64,000 bases of DNA from Rhodospirillales bacterium (GCA_019455065.1 JACFNC010000010.1:1-64000); one strand, 5' to 3'. Numbered from the stretch's first letter, positions 7,119-15,838 are shown. Made by a program: numbers and translations. Notes: generated from the letters alone by a model not told the origin.

Positions 7119-10078
7119 GGGTAGAACTCCTGCGTGGCGATGTATTCGGCCCAGGTCAGCGGCGCCACCGGGGAACTCGCGAACAGGCCGAGAATCACGG
7201 TGAGCGCCGCGGTGACGAGGGTCGGCCACAACAGCGACGATTTGGCCTCGTGACGGCCCTTGGCCGCGCCCGCAGGTGGCGCGCGAAACCAGGCGGCATG
7301 CAGGATGGGCAGGAAATAGGCGGCGTTGAGAAGCGAACTGGCGAGCAAGACCGCCACCACCCATGCCTCCCCGGCCGCCAGGGCGCCGGTGCCCAGATAC
7401 CACTTGCTGACGAACCCGGCCATCGGCGGCAGACCGATCATCCCCAGCGCCGCGACGCTGAAGGCGGCCATGGTCCACGGCATGCGGCGACCGACCCCGG
7501 CCATCTCGCCGACCTTGTGGATGCCCAGGGTCTCGGCAAGATTGCCGGCGCAGAAGAACAGGGTGATCTTCATGATGCCCTGATGGACGAGATGCACCAG
7601 GCCGCCGATGGTGCCCACGGGGCCGAGGAGCGCCGCGCCCAGCACGATGTAGGACACCTGGCTGACGGTGGAATAGGCCAGCCGGCGCTTGAGGTCATCC
7701 TGATACAACGCCCGCAGGGAGCCGTACAGAATGGTGACCGCCGCGACGACCGCCAGACCGGCCGCCAATCCCATCCCCTGCGCGAGGGTGCCCCCGAACA
7801 CGTCGTAGACGATCCGCAGCACGCCGAACGCGCCCGCCTTGACGACCGCCACCGCATGCAGCAGGGCACTCACCGGGGCGGGCGCCGCCATCGCCTTCGG
7901 CAGCCAGCCGTGCAGCGGCACCAGCGCCGCCTTGGCCCCGACGCCGCCGATCAGCAGGATGAAGATGAGAACGAAGGGGAGAGGATTGCCGTCCACGTCC
8001 ACCGCGTCCAGGGTGCCGCCGGCCTCGGTGAAGTCCAGGGTGCCGATCAGGGCGTAGAGCCACGCCATACCCAGCAGCAGCGCCGTGCTGCCGCCCAGCG
8101 AATAGGCGAGATACGAATAGCCGGCGCGCATGACCTTGGCGGTGCCGCGATGAACGACCAGGGGAAAGGTCGATAGCGTCAGCAGTTCGTAGAAAATGAA
8201 AAAGGTGATGAAGTTGCCGGCCATCGCGATGCCGACCGTCGCGGTCACGCAGATGCTGAAGAAGCCAAAGAAGCGGCTGCGGTGCGGCGAGCCCTCGAGA
8301 TAGCCGATGGCGTATACCGTCGTAACCAGCCACAGCGAGGCGGACAAGGTGACGAACAGCATCGAGAGCGCGTCGATGCGCAGGTACAGCGGCAGGCCGG
8401 GGAGGAACGGCACCGCGGCCTCGAAGCGCAGGCCCTGGTAGACGCCGATCAGCACCAGTCCGACCACCACCAGCTTGACCACCGCCCCCGTCAGGTTGAG
8501 CACCGTGCGAAGGCGGCGCCGTTCTTCTGGGAGAAGGAAGATTATCAGGCCCGGAACCAGAGAACTGAGCAGGATGAGCGCCGGCGGCAGCCACGAAAGA
8601 TACGCCACCGTCTCTTCGGCCGGCGCCGCGTCGAGCAGTCCCAACGGGACCGCCGCCGCCAAACCGAGGGCGGAGGACACCACCGCCAGCAGCAGCGCCA
8701 CCACCTCCATGCGGGTCGGCAGGCGCCGCGCGCGGCGGGTCCGGTCACGGTTGCGCAACAGCGTGTGCGACACGATGCGAAACACGTAGCCGGCGGCGAA
8801 CAGGCTGCCGCCGAGCAGAACCACGGCCCACCACCACTGCCCGCTCGCCAGGGCGGCCTCCAGCAGGAGCCACTTGGCGACGAATCCGCCGCTGGGCGGC
8901 AGGCCGATCAGGGTCAGCCCCCCGATCGCCAGGGTGAAGGTCACGACGGGGTGCCAGCCCGCCGTGCCCTTGATGAGTTCGATGCGATCATGGCCGAGGG
9001 AATAGGTCAACGATCCCGCGGCCAGGAACATCGCCGCCTTGGCGAAGGCGTGCGACACCACCAGGAACGCCATGCCGCTGTAGGCCGCCCCATCGGCCGC
9101 GGACAGCATCAGGGGGACCGTCATCAACAGATAGCCGATCTGGGCCAGCGTCGAATAGGCCAGCAGCGGCTTCACCCGTTTCTGACGCAGCGCCAGCAGC
9201 GACCCCCACAGCACCGCGGCCGCGCCGCAGGCCCCGACCGCCTGCGCGGCCCAGTCCAGCGACAGGGCGCCGGGGAACACGTCGACCCACAGCCGGAACA
9301 GGATGTAGAGCGCGCCCTTGACCACCAGGCCCGACAACAGGGCGCTGGCCGGCGCCGGTGCCGAGGCGTGGGCGGGCGGCAGCCAGGCATGCAACGGGAA
9401 GCAGGCGCCCTTGGCGAACAGGCCGACGGTCATGAGCGCCAGCGCCACGGACGGCGCGACGCCGGGCTCGATTTCCCGCGACAGCAGGGCGAGGTCGAGC
9501 ACGCCGTAGGCGCCGTAGAGCAGCGCCACCCCGAGCAGATAGGCCAGCGAACCCAGCATGGCCACGATCAGATAGCGCATCGCGGCCATGAGCGCCGTCC
9601 TGCCGCCGTCCAGGGCCACCAAGCCCACCGCCGCCAGGCTGACGATCTCCAAGGTCACATAGAGGTTGAAGGCGTCGCCGCTGAGAAACAGCGCGTTCAG
9701 GCCGGCCAGCAGCATCAACAGGTGGGGCCGAAAGTGATCCGCCAGCGCCTTCCCGCCCTTGGCCTGGAAGTAGGGTTCGGCGAACGCCGCCACCGCGGTG
9801 GAGATTAGGGCGCCCGTCAGCAGGAACAGGCTGGAGAGACCGTCCACGCGCCAGGCGATCCCCAGCGGCGCCGGCCAGCCGCCCAGGGGAACCTCGGCCC
9901 ACCGCCCCGCCGGCAAGGCGACCGCCAGGCCGAACGCGCCCGCCGCGCTTGCCACGCAAGACACAAGCACCACCGCAGCCCCGAACCTGCCCCCCTTCAG
10001 GAAGCAGAGCGCGGCACCGAGCAGGGGAAGAAGCACCGTCGCGGAGGCGAACCAGGTGATGGGGCCGGCGGCGGTCAT
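7115..10078 (-). CDS. fused double antiporter subunit (two MrpD/NuoL-type modules in one chain)
   Basis: The single 987-residue chain contains two complete proton-conducting modules. Module 1 (about 1-490) has the TM5 glutamate E144 (FNLYVTLEIVSLAA) and TM7 lysine K254 (LLSGLVVKGALY). Module 2 (about 500-985) has E631 (FFIFYELLTLS) and K747 (LHAVAVVKAGAFG). Both contain the LAYST helix break and the GLPPxxGFV(A/S)KW segment. The usual length of one such subunit is about 480-550 residues, so this is a genuine tandem fusion rather than a frameshift product. The start overlaps mnhC by ATGA and the stop overlaps the next antiporter gene by GTGA. The complex should exchange Na+ (or K+) for H+ across the cytoplasmic membrane, or couple to redox partners encoded elsewhere. 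Confidence 0.9.
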   Translation of the reverse strand: MTAAGPITWFASATVLLPLLGAALCFLKGGRFGAAVVLVSCVASAAGAFGLAVALPAGRWAEVPLGGWPAPLGIAWRVDGLSSLFLLTGALISTAVAAFAEPYFQAKGGKALADHFRPHLLMLLAGLNALFLSGDAFNLYVTLEIVSLAAVGLVALDGGRTALMAAMRYLIVAMLGSLAYLLGVALLYGAYGVLDLALLSREIEPGVAPSVALALMTVGLFAKGACFPLHAWLPPAHASAPAPASALLSGLVVKGALYILFRLWVDVFPGALSLDWAAQAVGACGAAAVLWGSLLALRQKRVKPLLAYSTLAQIGYLLMTVPLMLSAADGAAYSGMAFLVVSHAFAKAAMFLAAGSLTYSLGHDRIELIKGTAGWHPVVTFTLAIGGLTLIGLPPSGGFVAKWLLLEAALASGQWWWAVVLLGGSLFAAGYVFRIVSHTLLRNRDRTRRARRLPTRMEVVALLLAVVSSALGLAAAVPLGLLDAAPAEETVAYLSWLPPALILLSSLVPGLIIFLLPEERRRLRTVLNLTGAVVKLVVVGLVLIGVYQGLRFEAAVPFLPGLPLYLRIDALSMLFVTLSASLWLVTTVYAIGYLEGSPHRSRFFGFFSICVTATVGIAMAGNFITFFIFYELLTLSTFPLVVHRGTAKVMRAGYSYLAYSLGGSTALLLGMAWLYALIGTLDFTEAGGTLDAVDVDGNPLPFVLIFILLIGGVGAKAALVPLHGWLPKAMAAPAPVSALLHAVAVVKAGAFGVLRIVYDVFGGTLAQGMGLAAGLAVVAAVTILYGSLRALYQDDLKRRLAYSTVSQVSYIVLGAALLGPVGTIGGLVHLVHQGIMKITLFFCAGNLAETLGIHKVGEMAGVGRRMPWTMAAFSVAALGMIGLPPMAGFVSKWYLGTGALAAGEAWVVAVLLASSLLNAAYFLPILHAAWFRAPPAGAAKGRHEAKSSLLWPTLVTAALTVILGLFASSPVAPLTWAEYIATQEFYP

Positions 10079-10383
10079 TCCATGTCGTCGCCGTCCGCGA
10101 GGTCGACGCGCCCGCGTTCATCGACCAGCCGCCGCAGGAGCGACAGAGCGAAGGCCGTGATGGAAACGGAAATGACGATGCCGGTCAGCGCCAGCGCCTG
10201 CGGCACCGGATCGGCGGCTCCTTCGGGAGCGGGCGGCGCCCCCGCGAGGAGAGCCAGGAACACCGCGCTTGCGGCGATGTTGAGAGCGATCAGCTTGCTG
10301 ACCAGATGACGCCGGGCCGCGAGACCGTAGATCGCCAGCGGCAGCAGGGCGGCGGCGCCCGCGAGGAAGAGAGGGGCGTTCAT
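10075..10383 (-). CDS. mnhC: Mrp antiporter subunit C (NuoK-like)
   Basis: The 102-residue protein with three predicted transmembrane helices matches MrpC/MnhC, the NuoK homologue (KLIALNIAASAVFLALL, then ALTGIVISVSITAFALSLL). Start at 10383 and stop overlap their neighbours by ATGA on both sides. In Mrp and Mbh complexes this small subunit sits between the antiporter modules and the B/A-C-terminal helices. Its position between the B-like fusion and the D-type subunits is the canonical order. Confidence 0.85.
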   Translation of the reverse strand: MNAPLFLAGAAALLPLAIYGLAARRHLVSKLIALNIAASAVFLALLAGAPPAPEGAADPVPQALALTGIVISVSITAFALSLLRRLVDERGRVDLADGDDME

Positions 10384-11354
10384 GCGCCGTCCCGCGACGG
10401 CCGTCGCGGCGGGACGTGGGGAACCCCGACGACGAGGGCCGCAAGGCAAGCGGCGATCGCCAGAGTGAGTACGGCCTCCAACGCCAAAATCAGGGGTTTG
10501 GCCGCGAAGGACGGATGATCGAGCGGCGCCCCCGACGCCCACAACCCGATTGCCGCCACCGCCAGGAACGCAAGCAGGCCGACGGCCAAGGCGAGGCGCG
10601 TCACCAGCCATCGCGGCGAAGGCAGTTCGACGACGGCGGTCACCAGCATCAAGATCAGCACCGCCGCCAGCACCGTGCCGCCCTGGAACGCCCCGCCGGG
10701 CGCGTCGGCGCCCTGCCACCACAGATAGCCGGCCACCAGAATGCCCACGGGCAGCAGCATGCGCACGAACCAGCCGAGAAGCATCCCCCGCTCGGGTCCG
10801 CGCGTCAGCGGCGTGGTCGCGGCGGGCGAAGGGCGCCCGCGCGGATAAAGAGCCATGGTGGCGATGACGGCGAGAAGCAGCACCGCGATCTCGAGCAGCG
10901 TATCGTAGCCACGGAAATCAAGCAGCACCGCGGTTACCGGGTTCTCCATCGGGCCCGGGGTTCCGGCAACCAGGGGCGCCAGCCCCTCGGGCGCCCGCTC
11001 CAACACCATGGCGACGGCGGCGGCCGCGGCCGACGCACCCACCAGTGCAAGTGCCCCGGCCGCCGCGAAAGCCGGATGGCGAGGCCGCTCGCGCACCGGC
11101 TCGACGTCGCTGGCGCGCCGAATGCGGCCCAGGGTCTCGAGCATCAGCACCCCCGTCAGACCAGCCCCCACCGCAGCCTCGGCGAGCGCCACGTCAGGCG
11201 CCGACAGGCGCAGCCAGATCAAGGCCATCAGCGCCCCGAAAACGATGAAGAAGGCAACGGCACGGAACACGTCGCGGCTGGCCACCGCGGCCAGCGCCGC
11301 CAGCACCGTCATCCCCACGAGCAGGACGTCGACGACAAGGCTTATCGCGTCCAT
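10380..11354 (-). CDS. mnhB: fused MbhD (MrpA C-terminal)-MbhE-MrpB subunit of the antiporter
   Basis: The 324-residue chain joins three small membrane domains. Residues about 1-80 match MbhD/DUF4040 (VFRAVAFFIVFGALMALIWL), which is the C-terminal part of MrpA. Residues about 95-170 match MbhE (NPVTAVLLDFRGYDTLLEIA). Residues about 190-310 match MnhB/MrpB (DAPGGAFQGGTVLAAVLILM). Thus the parts normally at the end of MrpA are attached to MrpB, while the N-terminal antiporter part of MrpA is missing or replaced by a D-type module, much as in archaeal-type Mbh/Mrp operons. The ATG at 11354 overlaps the mnhG stop by 13 bases, and the stop overlaps mnhC by ATGA. Confidence 0.85.
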   Translation of the reverse strand: MDAISLVVDVLLVGMTVLAALAAVASRDVFRAVAFFIVFGALMALIWLRLSAPDVALAEAAVGAGLTGVLMLETLGRIRRASDVEPVRERPRHPAFAAAGALALVGASAAAAAVAMVLERAPEGLAPLVAGTPGPMENPVTAVLLDFRGYDTLLEIAVLLLAVIATMALYPRGRPSPAATTPLTRGPERGMLLGWFVRMLLPVGILVAGYLWWQGADAPGGAFQGGTVLAAVLILMLVTAVVELPSPRWLVTRLALAVGLLAFLAVAAIGLWASGAPLDHPSFAAKPLILALEAVLTLAIAACLAALVVGVPHVPPRRPSRDGA

Positions 11355-11638
11355 GGCGAATGTCCCTCGCGTTGAGCCAGGTTCGCGACCAGGTGCGCAA
11401 TGGTGGCGGACGCGGCCAAGGCCAGGCCCCAGATGAGGATCAGTTTGCCCGCCGTGAAGGGATTGTCCGACCGAAGCACCAAACCCAGCACGACGAGTTG
11501 CAGGCCCAGGTTGTCGGCCTTGGTGAGGGCGTGGAGACGGCAGTACACGTCGGGAAATCGCAGCAGACCGACGGTCCCGGCCAGGAAGAAGAAGCATCCG
11601 GCCAGCAGCAGCCCCACGCTGAGTGCGTCGAGTATCAT
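11342..11638 (-). CDS. mnhG: Mrp antiporter subunit G
   Basis: The 98-residue MrpG/MnhG/PhaG protein has three hydrophobic helices and the family signature GTVGLLRFPDVYCRLHALTKA. It begins at the ATG at 11638 within the ATGA overlap with mnhF and ends with TAA at 11342. MrpE, F and G form the small peripheral membrane group of Mrp complexes and are absent from respiratory complex I. Their presence is what identifies this operon as an antiporter. Confidence 0.9.
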   Translation of the reverse strand: MILDALSVGLLLAGCFFFLAGTVGLLRFPDVYCRLHALTKADNLGLQLVVLGLVLRSDNPFTAGKLILIWGLALAASATIAHLVANLAQREGHSPWTR

Positions 11639-11907
11639 GTCCGGTCCTCGCCGCCCGGGTAGCGAAACCGGCGCACGAAGAAGACGGCCGCCAGCGCCGC
11701 GAGCACGGCCAGCGTCAAGGCGACGTCGCGGCCCCCACCCTCGCCGGTGGCCTCGGCAAGCACCAGCGCCACCGCGATCCCGGTGGTGCCGAGCAACTGC
11801 GCCGCCAGCATGCGGTCGAGATGCGTGGGACCAAGAACGATGCGGTAAAGCCCGACGCATATGTTGCCCAGCAAAAAGGCCGCGACCCCCATCAACAGCG
11901 CGCTCAC
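11635..11907 (-). CDS. mnhF: Mrp antiporter subunit F
   Basis: The 90-residue MrpF/MnhF protein has three hydrophobic segments and the family core YRIVLGPTHLDRMLAAQLLG. Both ends overlap neighbours by ATGA (mnhE upstream, mnhG downstream), showing it belongs to a tightly coupled operon. The C-terminus is hydrophilic and acidic. Confidence 0.9.
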   Translation of the reverse strand: MSALLMGVAAFLLGNICVGLYRIVLGPTHLDRMLAAQLLGTTGIAVALVLAEATGEGGGRDVALTLAVLAALAAVFFVRRFRYPGGEDRT

Positions 11908-12395
11908 GAACTTCCCCCCAACCGGCCTTCCAGATCGGCGGCGGCCCTTTCAACCGGCAACTCATGGTCCAGGACATGGAAGCGCACGCCGTCGCTGGCC
12001 ACGTCGACAGCGAGGCTGCCCGGCATCACCGTGGTGAGATAGGCGACCGCGGTGGCGACGGCGGGATCGGGCCGGCGCAGGTGGAAGTCGACGAATCCCG
12101 GATTGATCGGCAGGCCGGGGCGGAGCGCGCGCAACGCGACGTCCCAACCGGCGCGCAGGGACAGCAGAAACAATCCCGGCACCAGGGCGAGCAGTCGCAG
12201 GCCGATGCGCCACCGACCGGCCGGCGGAAGGACGGCAAGGCTGGCGACCGCCGCCGCCAGCGCAATGGGCAGCCCCGCCAGCATTTCTCCCCGGCCCTCT
12301 GTCAACACCGCCCAGACGGCGAGCAGTGCCAAGACCCGGAGGACGGCGGATCCGAGGTTCCGGGCGCCCACCAAGAACCGTACGCCACGCGGCAT
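11904..12395 (-). CDS. mnhE: Mrp antiporter subunit E, first gene of the antiporter operon
   Basis: The 163-residue MrpE/MnhE protein has two or three helices near the N-terminus followed by a cytoplasmic domain (GFVDFHLRRPDPAVATAVAY, VMPGSLAVDV). The ATG at 12395 is preferred over the in-frame start at 12446 because it has an excellent Shine-Dalgarno (AGGAGGAG, 4 bases away). It appears to be the first gene of the seven-gene operon, since the AI-2E-type permease lies 84 bases upstream and has no coupling. A small C/G palindrome (CCCCGAGGGG) lies in that gap. Confidence 0.85.
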   Translation of the reverse strand: MPRGVRFLVGARNLGSAVLRVLALLAVWAVLTEGRGEMLAGLPIALAAAVASLAVLPPAGRWRIGLRLLALVPGLFLLSLRAGWDVALRALRPGLPINPGFVDFHLRRPDPAVATAVAYLTTVMPGSLAVDVASDGVRFHVLDHELPVERAAADLEGRLGGSS

Positions 12396-12479
12396 GATCT
12401 CCTCCTGATTGTGGGCCATTACACCAAACACCCCTCGGGGCAACAAGGAGGCATAGGCAACGTCAGCCGTCGCGCATCG

Positions 12480-13532
12480 CTATCCGGGCTGTCTCGGCGG
12501 CCAGGCGTTGACGACCGCCTGAACCACCGACGCCAGCGGTACGGCGAAGAACACGCCCCAGAATCCCCAGATGCCTCCGAACACGAGAATGCTGATGATC
12601 ACGACGATCGGATGCAGCTTGACGGTTTCGGCCAAGAGCAGCGGCGCGAGCACGTTCCCGTCGAGCAACTGGATGAAGCCGTAGGCGAGGAGCACCCACA
12701 GTAATTGCTCCGAAACGCCCCATTGGAAAAATGCGACGAGCCCCATCGGCGCCACCATGACAAGGGCGCCGAGATAGGGGATCAGCACCGATAGCCCGGT
12801 TCCCGTCGCCAGCAGCACGCTGAAATCCAGCCCGAGAAGCGCGAACGTCACGTAGGAGACGACGGCGACGATGACGATCTCGTACAGCTTTCCGCGTACA
12901 TACCCGCCCACCATCGTGTTGACGTCGCGCCACACCACCGCCGCCAGGCCGCGGTCCGCCGGCAGCAGTCCGACAAGCCAGCCGAGGATGCGGTCCTTGT
13001 CCTTGAGGAAGAAGAAAACGAGCATGGGCACGAGGACCAGGTAGATGGCGAGATTGACCAAGGTGGGCAGCAGCGCCAGCGCATAGGCGACCGCCGGTTG
13101 GCCGATGGCGAGCAGTTCCAGCCTTATCGTGTCGACCAACTCGACCGCCTGTTGCTCGCCTATGAGTTCGGGATAGAGCTGCGGCAGGCGCAAGAGATGC
13201 TCGCGCACCGCCGCCGCGATGCCGGGCAACGCCTGCGCAAGTTCGAGAACCTGTCCCGCGAGTAGCGGCAGCAAGACAAGAAAGAAGCCGAGCAGGGCCG
13301 TCAGGAAGAGGAGGAAGACGGCCATCACCGCCGTCAGGCGGGGGACGTGAAGGCGACGCAATCCCTGAACGCCACCGTCCAGCACATAGGCGACGACGAC
13401 GCTGGCGATCACAGGTGCGAGAAACCCTCCCAACACCGCGACCAGGATCACGAGGACGATCAGGACCACGAACAGCGTCGCGACCTGGGGATCGGATGCG
13501 TGCCTGCGCAGCCAGTCGCGAAAACGGTCCAC
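12480..13532 (-). CDS. AI-2E-family (PerM-type) membrane transporter
   Basis: With a GTG start at 13532 the 350-residue product fits the usual length of the AI-2E/PerM family. It has hydrophobic helices at the N-terminus (VATLFVVLIVLVILVAVLGG), a central cytoplasmic region, and the conserved C-terminal core LLDGNVLAPLLLAETVKLHP followed by the GIWGFWGVFFAVPLAS helix. Family members export diverse small molecules or ions, and some act as Na+/H+ antiporters. That would fit the adjacent Mrp operon but is only an inference. Its substrate is unknown. A further in-frame start lies at 13649, but the extra N-terminal residues do not look like the family. Confidence 0.8.
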   Translation of the reverse strand: MDRFRDWLRRHASDPQVATLFVVLIVLVILVAVLGGFLAPVIASVVVAYVLDGGVQGLRRLHVPRLTAVMAVFLLFLTALLGFFLVLLPLLAGQVLELAQALPGIAAAVREHLLRLPQLYPELIGEQQAVELVDTIRLELLAIGQPAVAYALALLPTLVNLAIYLVLVPMLVFFFLKDKDRILGWLVGLLPADRGLAAVVWRDVNTMVGGYVRGKLYEIVIVAVVSYVTFALLGLDFSVLLATGTGLSVLIPYLGALVMVAPMGLVAFFQWGVSEQLLWVLLAYGFIQLLDGNVLAPLLLAETVKLHPIVVIISILVFGGIWGFWGVFFAVPLASVVQAVVNAWPPRQPG

Positions 13533-13853
13533 TCGCGCCTCGCCTCGACGTGTCGTCCGTAAGCCGGCCGAGACGGACCCGCCGGCCGATAAGCGTATAA
13601 TGGCCGAACAAACCCCGCCACGACACCCCGGTATTACTTCGCCCGTCACCCCGACATCATTTGCGGATTATTGCCGCTTCCCGACACTGTGAACGAGCGC
13701 AGGGCGGCCACACATGCTGTCCACCATGCAAGCGCGCGAAATCAGCTCGCCCATCACCCCTGGGCGCGACCCGGGGGGCCAATCCTCAAGATGGCCGGGT
13801 CGAGTCCGGCCATGAGGATAAGGGGGCGCTCTCGGCTTTCGAAGGTGGGCGCC
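13533..13853. other. intergenic region between permease and cytochrome operon
   Basis: These 321 bases separate the divergent permease and cytochrome genes and must hold both promoters, although no convincing -35/-10 pair was found. The only clear structure is the palindrome at 13784-13817, listed separately. A reading frame continues upstream of the cytochrome start through this stretch, but it lacks a ribosome site and would bury the signal peptide. Confidence 0.6.
13784..13817. repeat. palindromic repeat (GATGGCCGGG family)
   Basis: The arms ATGGCCGG (13791-13798) and CCGGCCAT (13806-13813) form a hairpin, with CCTCA/TGAGG extending it at the outside. The same core, GATGGCCGGG ... CCCGGCCATC, recurs at 57297-57321. 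Short palindromes of this kind are dispersed in many alphaproteobacterial genomes. This copy lies 37 bases upstream of the cytochrome gene and may have a minor effect on its transcript. Confidence 0.7.
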
Positions 13854-14495
13854 ATGCGGTTCCCCTTGCGCCTACTGGCGGGAGTTCTGCCCATCCTCGC
13901 CGCAGGGGCTGGTTTCGCTGAGGAAAGCGCCTTGGAGAGGGGGCTGGCGATCGCCAGCGGCGGCATGATGCGCGCCGGGGCGCAGGCCTGTTTCACCTGC
14001 CATGGGCTGGACGGAACCGGCGACGCGGCGGCCGGGGTGCCGCGCCTGAACGGCCTCGGCGCCTATTACCTCGCCAAGCAAATGCGCGATTTCGCAGCCG
14101 GCACCCGCCCCCACGCGGTCATGAGCCCGATCGCCAAGGCGCTGGCTCCGCAGGACATCCTGGCCGTGGCGGCCTATTATGCGGCCCTGGACACGACAAC
14201 GGACGGGCGGGCGGGCGCGCCCCCTTCGGTCTACAGCCGGGGCGACCCGGCGCGCGGGATCGAGGCGTGCCGGACATGCCATGGCCGGGGCGGGTTCAGC
14301 ACGATCCCCGCAATCCCCACCCTTGCCGGCCAGCATGCCGGCTATGTCGCGGGGCAGCTGATGCTGTGGCGGCGCGGCGCGCGCGGCAACGATCCCCTGG
14401 ATGCCATGTCCCGATACGCCAAGGCGCTCACCCCGCCGGAAATCGCCGAGGTCGCCCGGTGGCTGGCCTCGCGCGGGGCCGGGGAACGCTCATGA
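13854..14495 (+). CDS. periplasmic di-haem cytochrome c (c4-like)
   Basis: The 213-residue protein has a signal peptide (MRFPLRLLAGVLPILAAGAG) and two haem c sites, CFTCH at 46-50 and CRTCH at 139-143, each followed by a candidate axial Met (M90, M185). This is the two-domain plan of cytochrome c4. It would carry electrons in the periplasm. The gene is the first of three plus-strand cytochrome genes, linked by ATGA to the next. They end with a COX subunit II, and the complex III alternative converges from the other side. It may therefore be the electron carrier between the two complexes. The ATG at 13854 is chosen because it places the signal peptide at the terminus. Confidence 0.85.
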   Translation: MRFPLRLLAGVLPILAAGAGFAEESALERGLAIASGGMMRAGAQACFTCHGLDGTGDAAAGVPRLNGLGAYYLAKQMRDFAAGTRPHAVMSPIAKALAPQDILAVAAYYAALDTTTDGRAGAPPSVYSRGDPARGIEACRTCHGRGGFSTIPAIPTLAGQHAGYVAGQLMLWRRGARGNDPLDAMSRYAKALTPPEIAEVARWLASRGAGERS

Positions 14496-14857
14496 TTCGA
14501 TGGGGCTCCGCCGTGGGATCGGCCCTCCTTCTTGCCGCCTGCGAGGCCGAGGTGCCGGCGGAGCACCAGATCCCGGGCGCCGACCCGCGCGCCGGCGTGG
14601 TGCTGATCGCGCAATTCGGATGCGGCGCCTGCCACCGGGTGCCGGGCATCCCGGGTGCGAAGGGCGCGGTCGGGCCCCCGCTCGACGGCTTCGGGCGCCG
14701 CGGCTACGTCGCCGGTCGAATCCCCAACGTTCCCGACGGCCTGGTGCGCTGGCTCGTCGATCCCAAGGCCATCGACTCCCAAACGGTCATGCCGCGCGTC
14801 GGGCTCGATCATGACCAGGCGCGGCACGTCGCGGCCTATCTTTACACCCTCAGGTGA
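14492..14857 (+). CDS. mono-haem cytochrome c lipoprotein
   Basis: The 121-residue protein has a lipoprotein signal (ALLLAAC, Cys17 as lipidation site) and one haem c site CGACH at 44-48, with M100 (TVMPRVGL) as the likely sixth ligand. It overlaps the gene before it by ATGA and the COX II gene after it by GTGA. A membrane-anchored c-type cytochrome next to a CuA subunit probably feeds electrons to the oxidase or docks it to the alternative complex III. Confidence 0.85.
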   Translation: MIRWGSAVGSALLLAACEAEVPAEHQIPGADPRAGVVLIAQFGCGACHRVPGIPGAKGAVGPPLDGFGRRGYVAGRIPNVPDGLVRWLVDPKAIDSQTVMPRVGLDHDQARHVAAYLYTLR

Positions 14858-15831
14858 ACGCGATGCGGACGGCGGCGCTCCTCGTTCCCGCCCTTGCGGT
14901 CCTGCTGTCGGCCTGCGGCGGCCCCCAGTCGATGCTCGGGGGTGGCGGGTCCTCGGCCGCCGCCATCGAAACGCTTTGGTGGGCCATGTTCTGGGCCGCC
15001 GTCGCCATCTTCGCGCTGGTGCTGTTCCTGGCGGCCGTTGGCGGCTGGCGCGGACGCCGCGCGGCGCCGGGCACGCTGATGGTGGCGGCCGGCGGCCTCG
15101 TGCTGCCGGTGGCTCTGCTGAGCGTCCTGCTGGTCTACAGCGTCTCGCTCGGCGAGCGCCTCGCCACCGCCACCGAGCGGGCGCAGCTTCGCATCGAGGT
15201 CGAGGGGCTGCAATGGTGGTGGCGTGTGGAATATCCCGGCGCCCCGGGCGCGGTACTGGCCAACGAGATCCGCCTTCCGGTCGGGGTGCAGGTCGAGATC
15301 GTGCTCGGCAGTCCCGACGTCATCCACAGCCTGTGGATCCCGGGATTGGCCGGAAAGCAGGACATGACCCCCGGCCGCAAGGCGCATCTGGCGCTGCTGG
15401 CCGAGAAGCCCGGCGTCTACCGCGGACAGTGCGCCGAGTTCTGCGGCGCGCAGCACGCCCTGATGGCGCTGTACGTGGTCGCCATGCCGCCGGCCGAGTT
15501 CGACGCCTGGCTGGCGCGGCAGGCCGAGCCAGCGCCGACCTCCGAGGACGCCTTGCTCCAGCGCGGCCGGGAGGTGTTCATCGAGGCCGGCTGCGGCGCC
15601 TGCCACACCGTCCGCGGCACGCCGGCCAAGGGGCGACTGGGGCCGGACCTCACCCACGTCGGCGGGCGCCTGAGCATCGGGGCCGGCCTGCTGCCGGCCA
15701 ACATCGGCGCCATCCAGGGCTGGATCGCCGACGCCCAGAACCACAAGCCGGGCAACCTGATGCCGTCCTTCAACCGGCTGAGCGGGCCGGACCTGAACGC
15801 CGTGGGCGCCTGGCTGGCCTCGCTTGAATGA
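14854..15831 (+). CDS. ctaC: cytochrome c oxidase subunit II with fused cytochrome c domain
   Basis: The 325-residue lipoprotein (LLSAC, Cys21) has two transmembrane helices (about 41-63 and 75-97) and a cupredoxin domain with all CuA ligands: His158, Cys193, Glu195, Cys197, His201 and Met204. A C-terminal cytochrome c domain follows, with CGACH at 247-251 and Met303. This is the caa3-type subunit II. It starts with a GTG at 14854 overlapping the previous stop; an ATG nine bases later is an alternative. Oddly, subunits I, III and IV do not follow: the next gene ends only 8 bases away on the opposite strand. Subunit I must be elsewhere in the genome, or this is an orphan CuA subunit. Confidence 0.9.
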   Translation: MNAMRTAALLVPALAVLLSACGGPQSMLGGGGSSAAAIETLWWAMFWAAVAIFALVLFLAAVGGWRGRRAAPGTLMVAAGGLVLPVALLSVLLVYSVSLGERLATATERAQLRIEVEGLQWWWRVEYPGAPGAVLANEIRLPVGVQVEIVLGSPDVIHSLWIPGLAGKQDMTPGRKAHLALLAEKPGVYRGQCAEFCGAQHALMALYVVAMPPAEFDAWLARQAEPAPTSEDALLQRGREVFIEAGCGACHTVRGTPAKGRLGPDLTHVGGRLSIGAGLLPANIGAIQGWIADAQNHKPGNLMPSFNRLSGPDLNAVGAWLASLE

Positions 15832-15838
15832 CCGCCCT

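Noticed and set aside
7115-10078. Frameshift or lost stop creating the double antiporter
   Set aside because: Frame, codon use and conserved residues are continuous through the junction, and both modules are intact.
5634-12395. Membrane arm of respiratory complex I (nuoLMN)
   Set aside because: Subunits E, F and G and the MbhD/MbhE/B fusion belong to Mrp/Mbh antiporters, and no nuoA-J genes are linked.
13671-13853. Longer cytochrome reading frame upstream of 13854
   Set aside because: It would put about 60 charged residues before the signal peptide, crosses a palindromic repeat and has no ribosome site.
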